DNA of 64,000 nt from Planktothrix tepida PCC 9214. GTDB taxonomy: Bacteria > Cyanobacteriota > Cyanobacteriia > Cyanobacteriales > Microcoleaceae. Position numbers and translations under genes: made by a program. Each line of letters opens with the position of its first letter. Position 1 is the stretch's first letter. The notes beneath the pieces were generated by a model that saw nothing but the letters and a program-made list of their open reading frames with translations, was not told the origin of the DNA and ran no database searches. Where the stretch lies: positions 1,111,093 through 1,175,092 of the forward strand of contig NZ_LN889782.1 of assembly GCF_900009145.1 (NCBI RefSeq). The letters are read 5' to 3'. This document shows, in pieces, positions 8,879 to 18,468 of this stretch.

Positions 8879-10636
8879 TTACATTCGTTCTAATACCGAA
8901 ATTCCTAACAGAGATAACCCTAATTTTAAAGTTCGTGCGGTTAAATCACACAAAGCAATACGGGAAGTTCGTTGAGGTTCTTCTGCGTCCAAAACCGAAC
9001 ATTGATCATAAAATTGATTGAATTTTTGGCTTAATTCAAACAAATACAAGCATAAACGGTTGGGTAATAAATCCTGGGAAACCTCTACTAAAACCTCTTG
9101 TAATTGCAAAAGATGTTTAGCTAATACCAATTCTGTCTCGGCTTGCAAAACTAGGTTAACATCCGTTCCCAACTGTTGCCAATTAATATTCCCTTTACGA
9201 CTAATGCCTTGAATTCTGGCATAGACATAAAGCATATAGGGGGCTGTATTGCCTTGCAACGCTAACATTTTATCAAAGCTAAAAATATAATCACTGGTGC
9301 GATTTTGGCTTAAATCTGCGTATTTAACCGCACTCAAACCTACAACTTTCGCAACCTGATCAATAAATCCTTCAGTTTCCGTGCGAGCTTCTTCGGTGAT
9401 GCGGGTTTCTAAATCGGTTTTGGCATAATTTACTGCCTCATCTAATAACTCTCTTAACCGCACCGTTTCCCCAGAACGGGTTTTTAATTTTTTGCCATCT
9501 TCTCCTTTGACAACTCCAAAGGAAACATGAACTAATTCGACATTTTCCGGTATCCAACCTGCTCGTTTTGCTACTTGCCAAACCTGCATAAAATGGTTTG
9601 ATTGTCCCGCATCAGTCACATAAATAATCCGGGTCGCTTTTTCGGTTTCAATGCGATGTCTTAAGGCGGCTAAATCCGTTGTCGCATAATTATAACCGCC
9701 ATCGGTTTTTTGTACAATTAAGGGTAAAGGTTCCCCCTCTTTATTGGTAAATCCTTCTAAAAAGACACATTTTGCCCCTTGGTCTTGCACTAATAATCCA
9801 ATTTTGTCTAATTCCTCAATAATAGCAGGTAAAAAGGGATTATAAAAAGATTCTCCTCTTTCGGTTAATTGAATATCGAGATCATCATAAATTAACTGAA
9901 ATTCTCGCCGAGATTGTTCACACAATAATTGCCAAGCTCGACGGCTATCTTCTGCCCCCGCTTGTAATTTTACCACTTCTTGACGGGCTGTTTCTTTAAA
10001 GGTTTCATCTTGATCAAATCTAACTTTGGCTTGCCGATAAAATTCGACTAAATCCCCTAAATCTAACGCATTCGCAGTCGTTAAAGCATCGGGATAAACT
10101 TCTTTTAAATAAGTAATTAACATTCCAAATTGAGTGCCCCAGTCCCCAACATGGTTCAGGCGTAAAACATCATGTCCTTGAAATTCTAAGATTCTGGCAA
10201 TACAATCTCCAATAATTGTAGAACGCAAATGTCCGACGTGCATTTCTTTGGCAATATTGGGGCTGGAAAAATCGACAATTATTTTTTGATTGGGGTTTGC
10301 TTTAGGAATGTTTAACCGTTCATCTCCTAACATTTTTTGCAGTTGGGTTTTTAAATAATCGGTTTTTAAGCGTAAATTAATAAAACCAGGGCCAGCAATT
10401 TCGGGAGTTTCGCAAATTCCATCGAGGTTTAAATGGTTTATGATTTGAGTTGCGATCGCTCTCGGATTACTTTTTAAAGGTTTGGTTAAAGACATCGCCA
10501 CATTACATTGATAATCCCCAAATTTGGGATTTGTTGCTGCAACAACCATCGGGTCAGTTGTGGCGAAATCTTCCCCAAATGCGGCGACTAACGCTTGATT
10601 AAATTTAATTTTGAGCAGTTCTACTGTAGATGTCAT
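8879..10636 (-). CDS. argS: Arginyl-tRNA synthetase
   Basis: 585 residues, class I aminoacyl-tRNA synthetase that charges tRNA-Arg in the cytoplasm. The N-terminal Add-1-like domain is followed by the HIGH-type motif HVGH at residues 133-136 and by [13 protein letters not shown], which stands in the KMSKS region. The C-terminal anticodon-binding DALR domain ends in [13 protein letters not shown], typical of bacterial ArgS. It converges on the transporter gene (17 bp apart) and is divergent from the ssu operon. Confidence 0.97.
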   Translation of the reverse strand: MTSTVELLKIKFNQALVAAFGEDFATTDPMVVAATNPKFGDYQCNVAMSLTKPLKSNPRAIATQIINHLNLDGICETPEIAGPGFINLRLKTDYLKTQLQKMLGDERLNIPKANPNQKIIVDFSSPNIAKEMHVGHLRSTIIGDCIARILEFQGHDVLRLNHVGDWGTQFGMLITYLKEVYPDALTTANALDLGDLVEFYRQAKVRFDQDETFKETARQEVVKLQAGAEDSRRAWQLLCEQSRREFQLIYDDLDIQLTERGESFYNPFLPAIIEELDKIGLLVQDQGAKCVFLEGFTNKEGEPLPLIVQKTDGGYNYATTDLAALRHRIETEKATRIIYVTDAGQSNHFMQVWQVAKRAGWIPENVELVHVSFGVVKGEDGKKLKTRSGETVRLRELLDEAVNYAKTDLETRITEEARTETEGFIDQVAKVVGLSAVKYADLSQNRTSDYIFSFDKMLALQGNTAPYMLYVYARIQGISRKGNINWQQLGTDVNLVLQAETELVLAKHLLQLQEVLVEVSQDLLPNRLCLYLFELSQKFNQFYDQCSVLDAEEPQRTSRIALCDLTARTLKLGLSLLGISVLERM

Positions 10637-10758
10637 GATTAACTCTTTCGACTTAAGGCTTCCTTGAAAGCTGTGCTTTTGAGTCGATTGTACCTTGAAT
10701 TCAGTCCATCCAGAAAATAGCCTATTGCTGGGCTTGGTTCTTAAGTCCTGATCTACTC

Positions 10759-10865
10759 AGGTGGCTAATGGGAGAAGTTTACATTCTGTTACAGAGTAAG
10801 ATTTCTTCCCCCACCTACTGATCTGGCGTCGGGAAGGGGTGGCTAAATCCATTTCAAAATGAAAT
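10759..10865 (+). promoter_or_regulatory. Structured 5' leader upstream of the ssu operon
   Basis: The 363-bp gap between argS and ssuA contains a long hairpin. AGGTGG (10759-10764) pairs with CCACCT (10811-10816), GGGAGAA (10770-10776) pairs imperfectly with TTCTTCCC (10803-10810), and an apical stem TTAC/GTAA plus CTG/CAG closes at about 10790. Downstream lies a second copy of GGTGGCTAA (first 10760-10768, second 10838-10846), then a hairpin ATTTCA-AAA-TGAAAT (10851-10865). The block GGTGGCTAAATCC followed by a hairpin resembles part of SAM-I/SAM-IV riboswitch cores, but I cannot place the remaining conserved elements. It may be an attenuator, an unlabelled riboswitch or an operator region. 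Confidence 0.4.
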
Positions 10866-10999
10866 AATTTATAAATGTATTGAAATTCAATCGAAATCAT
10901 ATTACACTTTCCCTATCGATTTATGATGGATTCTGCATCAAAGTCCATCGCCAGGGTGAGATCCCTAGCTCAGAAATTACGTTAAAGGTGAGAAGTGTG

Positions 11000-12064
11000 A
11001 TGACTCGATTATTTGCCCGGTTAAACGTTCCTTTTTGGCTGCGACACCTCTCAACAGCCCTAAAACGTCGTTCTCTTCTAAGGTTTATGGGTTTATTTGC
11101 GGGTGGCTTATATTTAAGTTTTGCCTTAGCCGCTTGCAGTAGCGGAAATTCTGCCAATACTCCAACTTCTGTCGCCACCAACACAGCCACCCCCTCCAGT
11201 TCTGTGGTTAGAATTGGCTATCAAAAATCCGCTACCCTCCTCAACGCCTTAAAATCCCAAGGAACCTTAGAAAAGCGTTTACAACCCCAGGGAATAACTG
11301 TTCAATGGTCGGAATTTTCGGCTGGCCCCGCAATTTTAGAAGGCTTAAACGTCGGACAAATTGACTTTGGTTACACCGGAGAAACCCCGCCCATTTTTGC
11401 TCAAGCCGCGAATGCGCCCTTAGTTTATGTTGCCTATGAACCCTTGGGGCCGAAAGCCGAAGCGATTTTAATTCCCAAGGATTCACCCATTCAAAGTGTT
11501 GCCGATTTAAAAGGGAAAAAAGTTGCTTTAAATAAAGGTTCAAATGTGCATTATTTACTCGTAGCAGCCTTAGAAAATGCCGGGTTGCAATATAGCGATA
11601 TTACTCCGGTTTTTCTGCCTCCGGCTGATGCAAGAGCCGCCTTTGAACAAGGAAGCGTTGATGCTTGGGTCATTTGGGATCCTTATTTAGCCGTTGCCGA
11701 AACTGCGATTGGGGCAAAAATTTTAACCGATGGTACAGGATTAGTAGAAAACCGAGGCTTTTTCTTAGCCTCTCAAAAGTTTGTTGAGCAAAATTCTCCT
11801 GTAATTACTGCCATCTTAGAAGAACTGAAAACCACCAGCGAATGGGCAAAAACTAACCCTCAAAAAGTTGCAGAATTTCTATCGAAAGAAACAGGAATTG
11901 ATGTTAATTCTCTGTTATTAGCTGAAAGTCGTCGCAGTTATGGTGTTGATCCCTTAACTCCAGAAACCATTTCAGGTCAACAAAAAATTGCCGATACCTT
12001 CTATCGTTTACAACTGATTCCACAACAAATTAGCATTCAATCGGCGGTTAAAAATCTATCTTAA
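11000..12064 (+). CDS. ssuA: Aliphatic sulfonate ABC transporter, substrate-binding lipoprotein
   Basis: Binds alkanesulfonates in the periplasm for import. I choose the ATG at 11000, giving 354 residues, because AAGGTGAGAAG precedes it and the frame upstream (TTG at 10880) has no RBS. The N-terminus is basic, then hydrophobic, and ends in a lipobox (ALAAC). The SsuA/NMT1-like fold follows (VVRIGYQKSATLLNALK; FGYTGETPPIFAQAA). It is the first gene of ssuA-D-C-B-E, which gives strong support for the sulfonate assignment, though taurine or another sulfonate cannot be excluded. Confidence 0.92.
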   Translation: MTRLFARLNVPFWLRHLSTALKRRSLLRFMGLFAGGLYLSFALAACSSGNSANTPTSVATNTATPSSSVVRIGYQKSATLLNALKSQGTLEKRLQPQGITVQWSEFSAGPAILEGLNVGQIDFGYTGETPPIFAQAANAPLVYVAYEPLGPKAEAILIPKDSPIQSVADLKGKKVALNKGSNVHYLLVAALENAGLQYSDITPVFLPPADARAAFEQGSVDAWVIWDPYLAVAETAIGAKILTDGTGLVENRGFFLASQKFVEQNSPVITAILEELKTTSEWAKTNPQKVAEFLSKETGIDVNSLLLAESRRSYGVDPLTPETISGQQKIADTFYRLQLIPQQISIQSAVKNLS

Positions 12065-12103
12065 CGGGTTCTTTTGTTAACTAATTATTGCAGGAATAAA
12101 ACA

Positions 12104-13261
12104 ATGCAAATTCTTTGGTTTTTTCCCACTCACGGAGATGGACGTTATTTAGGAACGAGCTATGGCGGACGAGCCGTTACTCTGGACTACTTAAAACAAA
12201 TTGCCCAAGCCGTTGATCACCTGGGCTACACAGGGGCACTGATTCCGACGGGACGCTCCTGTGAAGATGCTTGGATCGCTGCGGCATCCCTGATTTCCGT
12301 CACCCAACGGATGAAATTTTTAGTCGCCCTCCGTCCCGGGATGACTACCCCTAGCACCGTAGCAAGAATGGCGGCTACCTTTGATCGCCTTTCAGGAGGG
12401 AGGTTACTGGTAAATGTCGTCACCGGAGGCGATCCCGTTGAAATGGCGGGGGAAGGGTTGCATTTGTCCCATGATGATCGTTATGCGTTAACCGATGAAT
12501 TTCTCCAAGTTTGGCGAGGAGTAATGGCCGGGGAAACGGTTGATTTTCAGGGGAAATATTTGGATATTCAAGGGGCAAAATTGCTATTTCCTCCCGTACA
12601 AACCCCCTATCCGCCTTTATGGTTTGGAGGTTCATCTCCCGCAGCGATGCAGGTAGCAGCCAAACACATTGATGTGTATTTGACCTGGGGAGAACCCCCG
12701 GAACAGGTGGCGGAAAAAATTTCCCAGATGCGCCAATTGGCGGAAGCTCAAGGTCGCACAATTCGGTTTGGGATTCGTCTCCATGTGATTGTCCGCAACA
12801 CCTTAACTCAAGCTTGGGATGCCGCAAATGAATTAATTGAATATGTGGATGATGAGGCGATCGCAATCGCCCAAAAAGCTTTATCCCGAACAGATTCCGA
12901 GGGACAACGACGGATGACTCAACTGCATGGAGGCTCAAAAACTGCCCTAGAAATTAGCCCCAACCTGTGGGCGGGTGTGGGGTTAGTGCGGGGTGGGGCG
13001 GGAACGGCTTTAGTGGGGGATGCGGATACCGTTGTTAAACGGATGCTGGAATATCAACAATTAGGAATTGAAACGTTTATCTTCTCCGGTTATCCCCATT
13101 TAGAAGAAGCGTATCGCGTTGCTGAATTGTTATTTCCCCATCTTCCTTTAGAGTATCAACCTCCCTCTTTAGAGACGAATATGATGAGTCCTTTTGGGGA
13201 AATTATTGCTAATGATCGCCATCCCAAATCTCAACGGATTCCCACTCCTACTGCGTCCTAA
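12104..13261 (+). CDS. ssuD: FMNH2-dependent alkanesulfonate monooxygenase
   Basis: Releases sulfite from alkanesulfonates using FMNH2 and O2. The ATG at 12104 with AGGA eight bases upstream gives 385 residues, close to E. coli SsuD. The start [17 protein letters not shown], and [13 protein letters not shown] and [10 protein letters not shown] further on, are characteristic of the SsuD branch of the luciferase-like monooxygenases. It lies between the binding protein and the permease, and its flavin is supplied by the reductase at the end of the operon. Confidence 0.96.
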   Translation: MQILWFFPTHGDGRYLGTSYGGRAVTLDYLKQIAQAVDHLGYTGALIPTGRSCEDAWIAAASLISVTQRMKFLVALRPGMTTPSTVARMAATFDRLSGGRLLVNVVTGGDPVEMAGEGLHLSHDDRYALTDEFLQVWRGVMAGETVDFQGKYLDIQGAKLLFPPVQTPYPPLWFGGSSPAAMQVAAKHIDVYLTWGEPPEQVAEKISQMRQLAEAQGRTIRFGIRLHVIVRNTLTQAWDAANELIEYVDDEAIAIAQKALSRTDSEGQRRMTQLHGGSKTALEISPNLWAGVGLVRGGAGTALVGDADTVVKRMLEYQQLGIETFIFSGYPHLEEAYRVAELLFPHLPLEYQPPSLETNMMSPFGEIIANDRHPKSQRIPTPTAS

Positions 13262-13264
13262 ATT

Positions 13265-14044
13265 ATGGCTAAAAAAGGATTAGATACCGTTTTAAATCAT
13301 CCGATTGTTCCTTGGATTGTACCCGTCGGATTTTTGCTCATTTGGCAATTTTTATCTCAGGTGGGATGGTTATCGAATCGGGTTTTACCCGCCCCAACGG
13401 ATGTCCTACAAGCTGCGATTAAATTAGGGTTAAGCGGTGAATTATTCAAACATATTCTGATTAGTACCCAACGAGCGATCGCAGGCTTCATTGTTGGGGG
13501 AATAATTGGGGTGGCTTTGGGCTTACTCAATGGCATTTCCCAACCAGCTAACAGAATTCTGGATACCTCTGTGCAGATGGTCAGAAATATTCCTCACTTA
13601 GCTTTAATTCCCTTGGTCATTCTTTGGTTTGGAATTGGGGAAGAAGCCAAACTTTTTTTAGTGTCTTTTGGGGTATTTTTTCCCCTTTATATTAATACTT
13701 GGCATGGAATTAAAACCGTTGATGCAGGATTAATTGAAATGGGGAAAGTTTATGGTTTAAATCCTTGGGATTTATTTTGGCAAGTGATTCTGCCAGGGGC
13801 GTTACCGTCTATTTTAGTGGGAGTGCGCTATGGATTAGGAATTATGTGGTTAACCTTAATTGTTGCCGAAACCATTGCGGCGAATTCAGGAATTGGTTAT
13901 ATGGCGATGAATGCTCGTGAGTTTATGCGAACGGATGTCGTGGTTTTAAGTATTCTCATGTACGCCTTACTGGGAAAATTAGCCGATGCGATCGCCTGTG
14001 GATTAGAAGCGAAATTATTGCAATGGCATCCAAGTTATCAATAG
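13265..14044 (+). CDS. ssuC: Sulfonate ABC transporter permease
   Basis: 259 residues with about six membrane helices and the inner-membrane EAA-type loop ([20 protein letters not shown]), which contacts the ATPase. It starts three bases after the ssuD stop, so the two are translationally close. The SsuC/TauC family assignment follows from the sequence and the operon. Confidence 0.95.
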   Translation: MAKKGLDTVLNHPIVPWIVPVGFLLIWQFLSQVGWLSNRVLPAPTDVLQAAIKLGLSGELFKHILISTQRAIAGFIVGGIIGVALGLLNGISQPANRILDTSVQMVRNIPHLALIPLVILWFGIGEEAKLFLVSFGVFFPLYINTWHGIKTVDAGLIEMGKVYGLNPWDLFWQVILPGALPSILVGVRYGLGIMWLTLIVAETIAANSGIGYMAMNAREFMRTDVVVLSILMYALLGKLADAIACGLEAKLLQWHPSYQ

Positions 14045-14066
14045 AAATAAAAGGAGAATGTACAGT

Positions 14067-14852
14067 ATGAATACAAAAATTAGAGGCTCAGATGTGAAAC
14101 TTTTAGGATTGAGTAAATCCTTTGGTCAAACCTCTATTTTATCCCATTTGAGCTTAGACATTAAGCCCGGAGAATTTGTGGCGATTGTCGGGCGTAGTGG
14201 TTGTGGAAAAAGTACCTTATTACGATTAATTGCTGGGTTAGATCATCCGACGGCTGGGGGGATTTTAGTCGATGGAGAACCCCTGCATCAACTCAATCCC
14301 ACTGCACGGGTGATGTTTCAAGATTCCCGTCTATTATTGTGGCGGCGGGTATTAGAAAATGTGGGTTTAGGATTGCGGGGAGACTGGAAACCGAAAGCCT
14401 TGGAAATGCTGACGCAGGTGGGTTTAGGGGAACGCGCTCAGGACTGGATTGCCGTTTTGTCGGGGGGACAACGACAACGGGTCGCTTTAGCCAGGGCGTT
14501 GGTGAGTCAACCCCGTTTACTCCTTCTCGATGAACCCTTGGGGGCGTTGGATGCTTTAACTCGAATTGAAATGCAATCTTTGATTGAACAATTGTGGTTA
14601 GAAAAGCAGTTTACGACGTTATTAATTACTCATGATGTTGAAGAAGCTGTAGTGTTAGCAGATCGAGTTTTGTTATTAGAAGCAGGGCAAATCACGATGG
14701 ATTTAGATATTCCCATTTCTCGTCCTCGTCATCGCGGTGATCCGACCGTTGCCAGATTAGTTGAACGAATTTTAGCACGGGTTTTAAAGAGTCACTCTTC
14801 TGTTCAAAACCCATTTCAATTAGCAGGATTAGGTTCACCAAGATATCAATAA
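14067..14852 (+). CDS. ssuB: Sulfonate ABC transporter ATPase
   Basis: Energises sulfonate import. Walker A is GRSGCGKST, the ABC signature is [15 protein letters not shown], and Walker B is [13 protein letters not shown]. An ATG at 14058 lies too close to the ribosome-binding site. AAGGAG (14051-14056) fits the ATG at 14067, giving 261 residues. The [10 protein letters not shown] element after Walker A is typical of SsuB. It lies in the ssu operon after ssuC. Confidence 0.95.
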   Translation: MNTKIRGSDVKLLGLSKSFGQTSILSHLSLDIKPGEFVAIVGRSGCGKSTLLRLIAGLDHPTAGGILVDGEPLHQLNPTARVMFQDSRLLLWRRVLENVGLGLRGDWKPKALEMLTQVGLGERAQDWIAVLSGGQRQRVALARALVSQPRLLLLDEPLGALDALTRIEMQSLIEQLWLEKQFTTLLITHDVEEAVVLADRVLLLEAGQITMDLDIPISRPRHRGDPTVARLVERILARVLKSHSSVQNPFQLAGLGSPRYQ

Positions 14853-14908
14853 GAAATCTTTAAATTGAATCTATTCATGTTTTAAATTCTAACATAGGAG
14901 TTTTTCTA

Positions 14909-15472
14909 ATGGCAAAAATTGTAGCGATCGCAGGCAGTCCTTCCCATCCTTCTCGGACTTATGGAATTGTCGAATATGCCCTAAATTTACTGGCTCAAAA
15001 TGGGTTTGAAACCGATTTAATTTCCGTTCGAGATCTCCCTTCAGAAGATTTAATCTTTGGACGCTATGATAGTCCGGCTTTAGAACCTGCAAAAGCCTTA
15101 ATTCAAGCTGCATCAGGATTAATTGTTGCTACACCTGTTTATAAAGCGGCTTATACTGGGGTATTAAAATCCTTTTTAGATTTATTACCGCCTAAATTTC
15201 TATCAGGTAAAGTGATTTTACCCATCGCTACTGGGGGAACAATTGCCCATTTATTAAGTATTGATTATGCTCTTAAACCTATTTTATCAGAATTAGGCGC
15301 GGAATATTTATTAAATGGGGTTTATGCAGTTGATAAACAAATTCAACGTCAAGAAAATGGGGGGTTTTTATTAGATGAAGAGATTGAACAACGCTTACAA
15401 AAATCGGTTCACGATTTAGGACAAACCGTTGAGCAGATATCTAACCTTACCGAAAAATTAATTCCGGCATAA
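14909..15472 (+). CDS. ssuE: NAD(P)H-dependent FMN reductase
   Basis: 187 residues, flavodoxin-like fold. It reduces FMN to supply the SsuD monooxygenase. The N-terminal AIAGSPSHPSRTYGIVEYAL and the central VATPVYKAAYTGVLKSFLDL match the SsuE family. AGGAG lies seven bases before the ATG. It is the last gene of the operon and is followed by a terminator. Confidence 0.94.
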   Translation: MAKIVAIAGSPSHPSRTYGIVEYALNLLAQNGFETDLISVRDLPSEDLIFGRYDSPALEPAKALIQAASGLIVATPVYKAAYTGVLKSFLDLLPPKFLSGKVILPIATGGTIAHLLSIDYALKPILSELGAEYLLNGVYAVDKQIQRQENGGFLLDEEIEQRLQKSVHDLGQTVEQISNLTEKLIPA

Positions 15473-15485
15473 ATTTTATGTTTTG

Positions 15486-15518
15486 GGGCTGAAACTTATT
15501 CAGCCCTAATTCAACTTT
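15486..15518 (+). terminator. Rho-independent terminator after ssuE
   Basis: GGGCTGAA (15486-15493) pairs perfectly with TTCAGCCC (15499-15506), and a run of T follows after a short spacer at 15515. It closes the ssu operon. Confidence 0.65.
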
Positions 15519-15632
15519 TTTAGGACAACATTATTAGCATTAATCAACCCTGAAATCCTAGTCTATTAGACACAGATTAAAGGTGCATCCCTAGGGTGAT
15601 ATTCTGGGTTCTCTGGTAAGATTCAATGAAAA

Positions 15633-16001
15633 TTATCTAATACCGACTTGTGCTAAGACCTGAAACAGAAGAGAATTAATAAAACTCAAAGCTAAAGCCC
15701 CAATTACAGCACTCCAAATTCCCCACCGTAAGCTAAATCCTTCCACCAGTTTAGCCGCTAAGGCAAACATCACAACGTTGAGAATAAATGTAATAAAAGA
15801 TCCTGCAAAAATTAAAGTTGCTGGGAGGAAAATTAAGACTAAAAGAGGGCGTACTAAAGCATTAACCAGTCCAAAAACCGCCGAAGAAATCAAGGCTTTT
15901 TTAAAATCATTAATTTCAACACCAGTAAATTGACTGAGTTGAGCAATTAGATATAAACTGACGGCTGTTACTAACCAAGCAATTAACAAACTGACTAACA
16001 T
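15633..16001 (-). CDS. Phage-holin-like family (YvlD-type) four-helix membrane protein
   Basis: 122 residues with four hydrophobic helices. VNALVRPLLVLIFLPATLI and FGLVNALV are typical of the small membrane proteins grouped as phage holin family 4 / YvlD. They are common chromosomal proteins and not a sign of a prophage here. Function is unknown. The gene lies downstream of ychF on the same strand, about 150 bp away. Confidence 0.8.
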   Translation of the reverse strand: MLVSLLIAWLVTAVSLYLIAQLSQFTGVEINDFKKALISSAVFGLVNALVRPLLVLIFLPATLIFAGSFITFILNVVMFALAAKLVEGFSLRWGIWSAVIGALALSFINSLLFQVLAQVGIR

Positions 16002-16115
16002 TTTCCAAACTCCAATTTCTGATAAAGCTTGATTTTACACCCTCAACTCTAAGTGATCACAGTTTCAAGATAAAACGATAAAATCTTTATTTTTTCTTAA
16101 TAAAAATTTATACAA

Positions 16116-16143
16116 CCTTCTCCCCAACTCGATAGGGAGAAGG
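16116..16143 (-). terminator. Hairpin after ychF
   Basis: CCTTCTCCC (16116-16124) pairs perfectly with GGGAGAAGG (16135-16143) just beyond the ychF stop. On the minus strand a T-rich stretch follows after a few bases, so it can act as the ychF terminator. Confidence 0.55.
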
Positions 16144-16151
16144 TTCAAACA

Positions 16152-17243
16152 TTAAACATTAAATCGGAATAACATCACATCTCCTTCTTGAACAATATAT
16201 TCTTTTCCTTCACTACGAACTAACCCTTTTTCCTTCGCCGCCGTCATCGAACCTGTCGCCACTAAATCTTTATACGCAACGGTTTCCGCCCGAATAAATC
16301 CCCGTTCAAAATCAGAGTGAATAACTCCGGCGGCTTGGGGTGCAGACATTCCGGCTTTAATTGTCCAGGCACGAGTTTCTTTCGGGCCAGTGGTTAAATA
16401 GGTGCGTAATCCTAATAATTCATAAGTGGCTCTAATTAAGGATTTTAAACCCCCTTCTTCTACGCCTAAAGACGCTAAAAAGTCCGCTCGTTCTTCTTCG
16501 GATAAATCCACTAATTCGGCTTCCACTTGGGCTGAAATAATTACCACTTGAGCATTATCTAATTTTGCGACTTCTCGGACTTTTTCAACCTGTTCATTAC
16601 CTGTTGATAAATCATCTTCTGACACATTTGTTGCATAAATCACAGGTTTTTGTGTGACTAACCCTAACCCTTTAACGGCTTCTATTTCTTCTTCGGTTAA
16701 TGTTGCTTGACGGGCGGGTTTTCCTTCATTTAATAATACTGCAACTTTTTCTAAAGCGGTGACTTCAATTTGAGCTTCTTTGCTGGTTCTTGCTTGTTTG
16801 CGGGCACGGTCAATACGTCGTTCAACTTGGGCTAAATCTGATAAGGCTAATTCTAAATTAATAATATCAATATCACGCAAGGGATCAACAGAACCCGCTA
16901 CATGAATAATATCATCATTTTCAAAGCAGCGCACGACATGAACAATGGCATCTACTTCTCGAATATGGGATAAAAATTGATTTCCTAACCCTTCTCCTTG
17001 ACTCGCTCCTTTTACTAATCCTGCAATATCAACAAATTCAATTCGAGTGGGAATAATTTGTTCAGAATTAGAAATTTTTGCTAAAACGTTCAACCGTTCA
17101 TCGGGAACTGCGACAACGCCGACATTCGGTTCAATAGTACAAAAGGGAAAGTTAGCCGCAGTCGCCTTCGCATTAGCAACTAAAGCGTTAAATAATGTCG
17201 ATTTACCAACGTTGGGAAGTCCAACAATTCCGGCTCTTAGCAT
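16152..17243 (-). CDS. ychF: YchF/OLA1 family ribosome-binding ATPase
   Basis: 363 residues, an Obg-related P-loop protein that hydrolyses ATP. Walker A GLPNVGKST is at residues 8-16, with DIAG as the G3 motif. A coiled-coil segment lies around residues 130-200, followed by a C-terminal TGS domain ending in VQEGDVMLFRFNV, which matches the family exactly. YchF associates with ribosomes and stress responses. It is a single-copy housekeeping gene. Confidence 0.97.
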   Translation of the reverse strand: MLRAGIVGLPNVGKSTLFNALVANAKATAANFPFCTIEPNVGVVAVPDERLNVLAKISNSEQIIPTRIEFVDIAGLVKGASQGEGLGNQFLSHIREVDAIVHVVRCFENDDIIHVAGSVDPLRDIDIINLELALSDLAQVERRIDRARKQARTSKEAQIEVTALEKVAVLLNEGKPARQATLTEEEIEAVKGLGLVTQKPVIYATNVSEDDLSTGNEQVEKVREVAKLDNAQVVIISAQVEAELVDLSEEERADFLASLGVEEGGLKSLIRATYELLGLRTYLTTGPKETRAWTIKAGMSAPQAAGVIHSDFERGFIRAETVAYKDLVATGSMTAAKEKGLVRSEGKEYIVQEGDVMLFRFNV

Positions 17244-17369
17244 GGGTTCGATGGTTGAGTTAAACGTTCAATAGACTATCAATTTATAATTATAAACTGT
17301 TTGGGGACAAATTTAACAAATTTATAATTTAACACAATTTACGCTACAGTAATATAAAATTAATGCAGT

Positions 17370-17387
17370 GCGAGCGTCCTCGCTCGC
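17370..17387. repeat. Short GC-rich palindrome
   Basis: GCGAGCG-TCCT-CGCTCGC is a perfect 7-bp inverted repeat standing in AT-rich DNA between ychF and the methyltransferase gene. It looks like a dispersed extragenic palindrome. A related CTCGCTAGC stretch occurs near 47218. Confidence 0.5.
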
Positions 17388-17443
17388 TAGTTATAATTAA
17401 AAGTTCATAATGATTTGCAAGACAGACAATATCGAGTAAAAAT

Positions 17444-18457
17444 ATGAGTCAATCTCTTAAAATAGCAGATTTATTTTCAGGAATTGGGGGATTTAGGCTG
17501 GCTTTTGAAAAAGCGGGTTATCAATGCGTATATTCTTGCGAAAAAGATCCCGCCTGTCAATCGGTTTATTTCGACAATTTTGGAGAACAGCCAGAGGAAG
17601 ATATTACTAAAATTGATTATCAGAATATTCCTCAGTTTGATGTCTTAACGGCAGGTTTTCCCTGTCAACCCTTTAGTATTTGTGGAAAACGTCAAGGCTT
17701 TCAAGATACCAGAGGAACCTTATTTTTTCATATTTGCGAAATTATAGAAACCCATCATCCTAGGGTTGTTGTTTTGGAGAATGTCAAGCATTTGTTACAT
17801 CATGATCAAGGGAGAACCATTAAGACTATTTTATATTCCTTAGAAGATTTAGGCTATTTTGTAGATTATCAATTATTGAATGCTAAAGACTTCGGACTTC
17901 CTCAAAATCGAGAACGGGTAATTATTATTGCTTGCAAAGATAAAAAATTTTCTTTTTCAAAACTGCAAAGGGTTTATCCTGTGCCTAAATTAAGATATTT
18001 TTTAGATAAAAAGGGGAAATTCGACTACTTAAACCCGGAAGATTATACATTAATTGAAGGTTATAAACAGCAGTCATCTGGTTTAATTTTTGTAGGATAT
18101 CGAAATAAAAATATCTGGAAAAAAGGAATCAGGCCGAATACTGAACATTTATCGAGGGTACATCACCAACCAAATCGAATTTACTCCATTGATGGAGTCC
18201 ATCCTACTATTCCATCCCAGGAAACATCGGGACGTTTCTTTATTTATATTCCCGAAGAAAATCAAGTTCGTAAGTTAACCATCCAAGAATGTTATAGAAT
18301 TATGGGATTCCCTGATACCTTTAAATTGCATTCCAATTTAGGAGAATGTTATAAACAGATTGGAAATTCTATCTGTATTCCTTTATTCCAAGAACTTGCA
18401 ATTCAGATTAAAGAACAAATTTTTGATATTTTTGAACATCAGCGTTTATTAGGATAG
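17444..18457 (+). CDS. DNA cytosine-5 methyltransferase (solitary)
   Basis: 337 residues, a complete m5C methyltransferase. Motif I is DLFSGIGGFRLAFEKAG (from residue 9), motif IV GFPCQPFS has catalytic Cys74, motif VI is ENV at 112-114, and motif VIII includes QNRERVIIIA. Conserved motifs IX-X (IMGFPDTF; YKQIGNSICIPL) are present. No restriction endonuclease gene adjoins it. The next gene, 11 bp downstream, is a PLP decarboxylase, so this is a solitary methyltransferase. The target sequence cannot be read from the protein. Confidence 0.93.
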   Translation: MSQSLKIADLFSGIGGFRLAFEKAGYQCVYSCEKDPACQSVYFDNFGEQPEEDITKIDYQNIPQFDVLTAGFPCQPFSICGKRQGFQDTRGTLFFHICEIIETHHPRVVVLENVKHLLHHDQGRTIKTILYSLEDLGYFVDYQLLNAKDFGLPQNRERVIIIACKDKKFSFSKLQRVYPVPKLRYFLDKKGKFDYLNPEDYTLIEGYKQQSSGLIFVGYRNKNIWKKGIRPNTEHLSRVHHQPNRIYSIDGVHPTIPSQETSGRFFIYIPEENQVRKLTIQECYRIMGFPDTFKLHSNLGECYKQIGNSICIPLFQELAIQIKEQIFDIFEHQRLLG

Positions 18458-18468
18458 AACATTATTCA

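Noticed and set aside
10825-10865. Cobalamin riboswitch before ssuA
   Set aside because: Only a GGGAAGGGGTGG-like piece matches; the following conserved core is missing and the operon is unrelated to B12.
12420-12938. 172-codon minus-strand ORF opposite ssuD
   Set aside because: Shadow of the GC-richer ssuD coding region; composition is typical of an antisense frame.
15633-16001. Prophage signal from the holin-like protein
   Set aside because: This family is widespread in chromosomes and no other phage gene is nearby.
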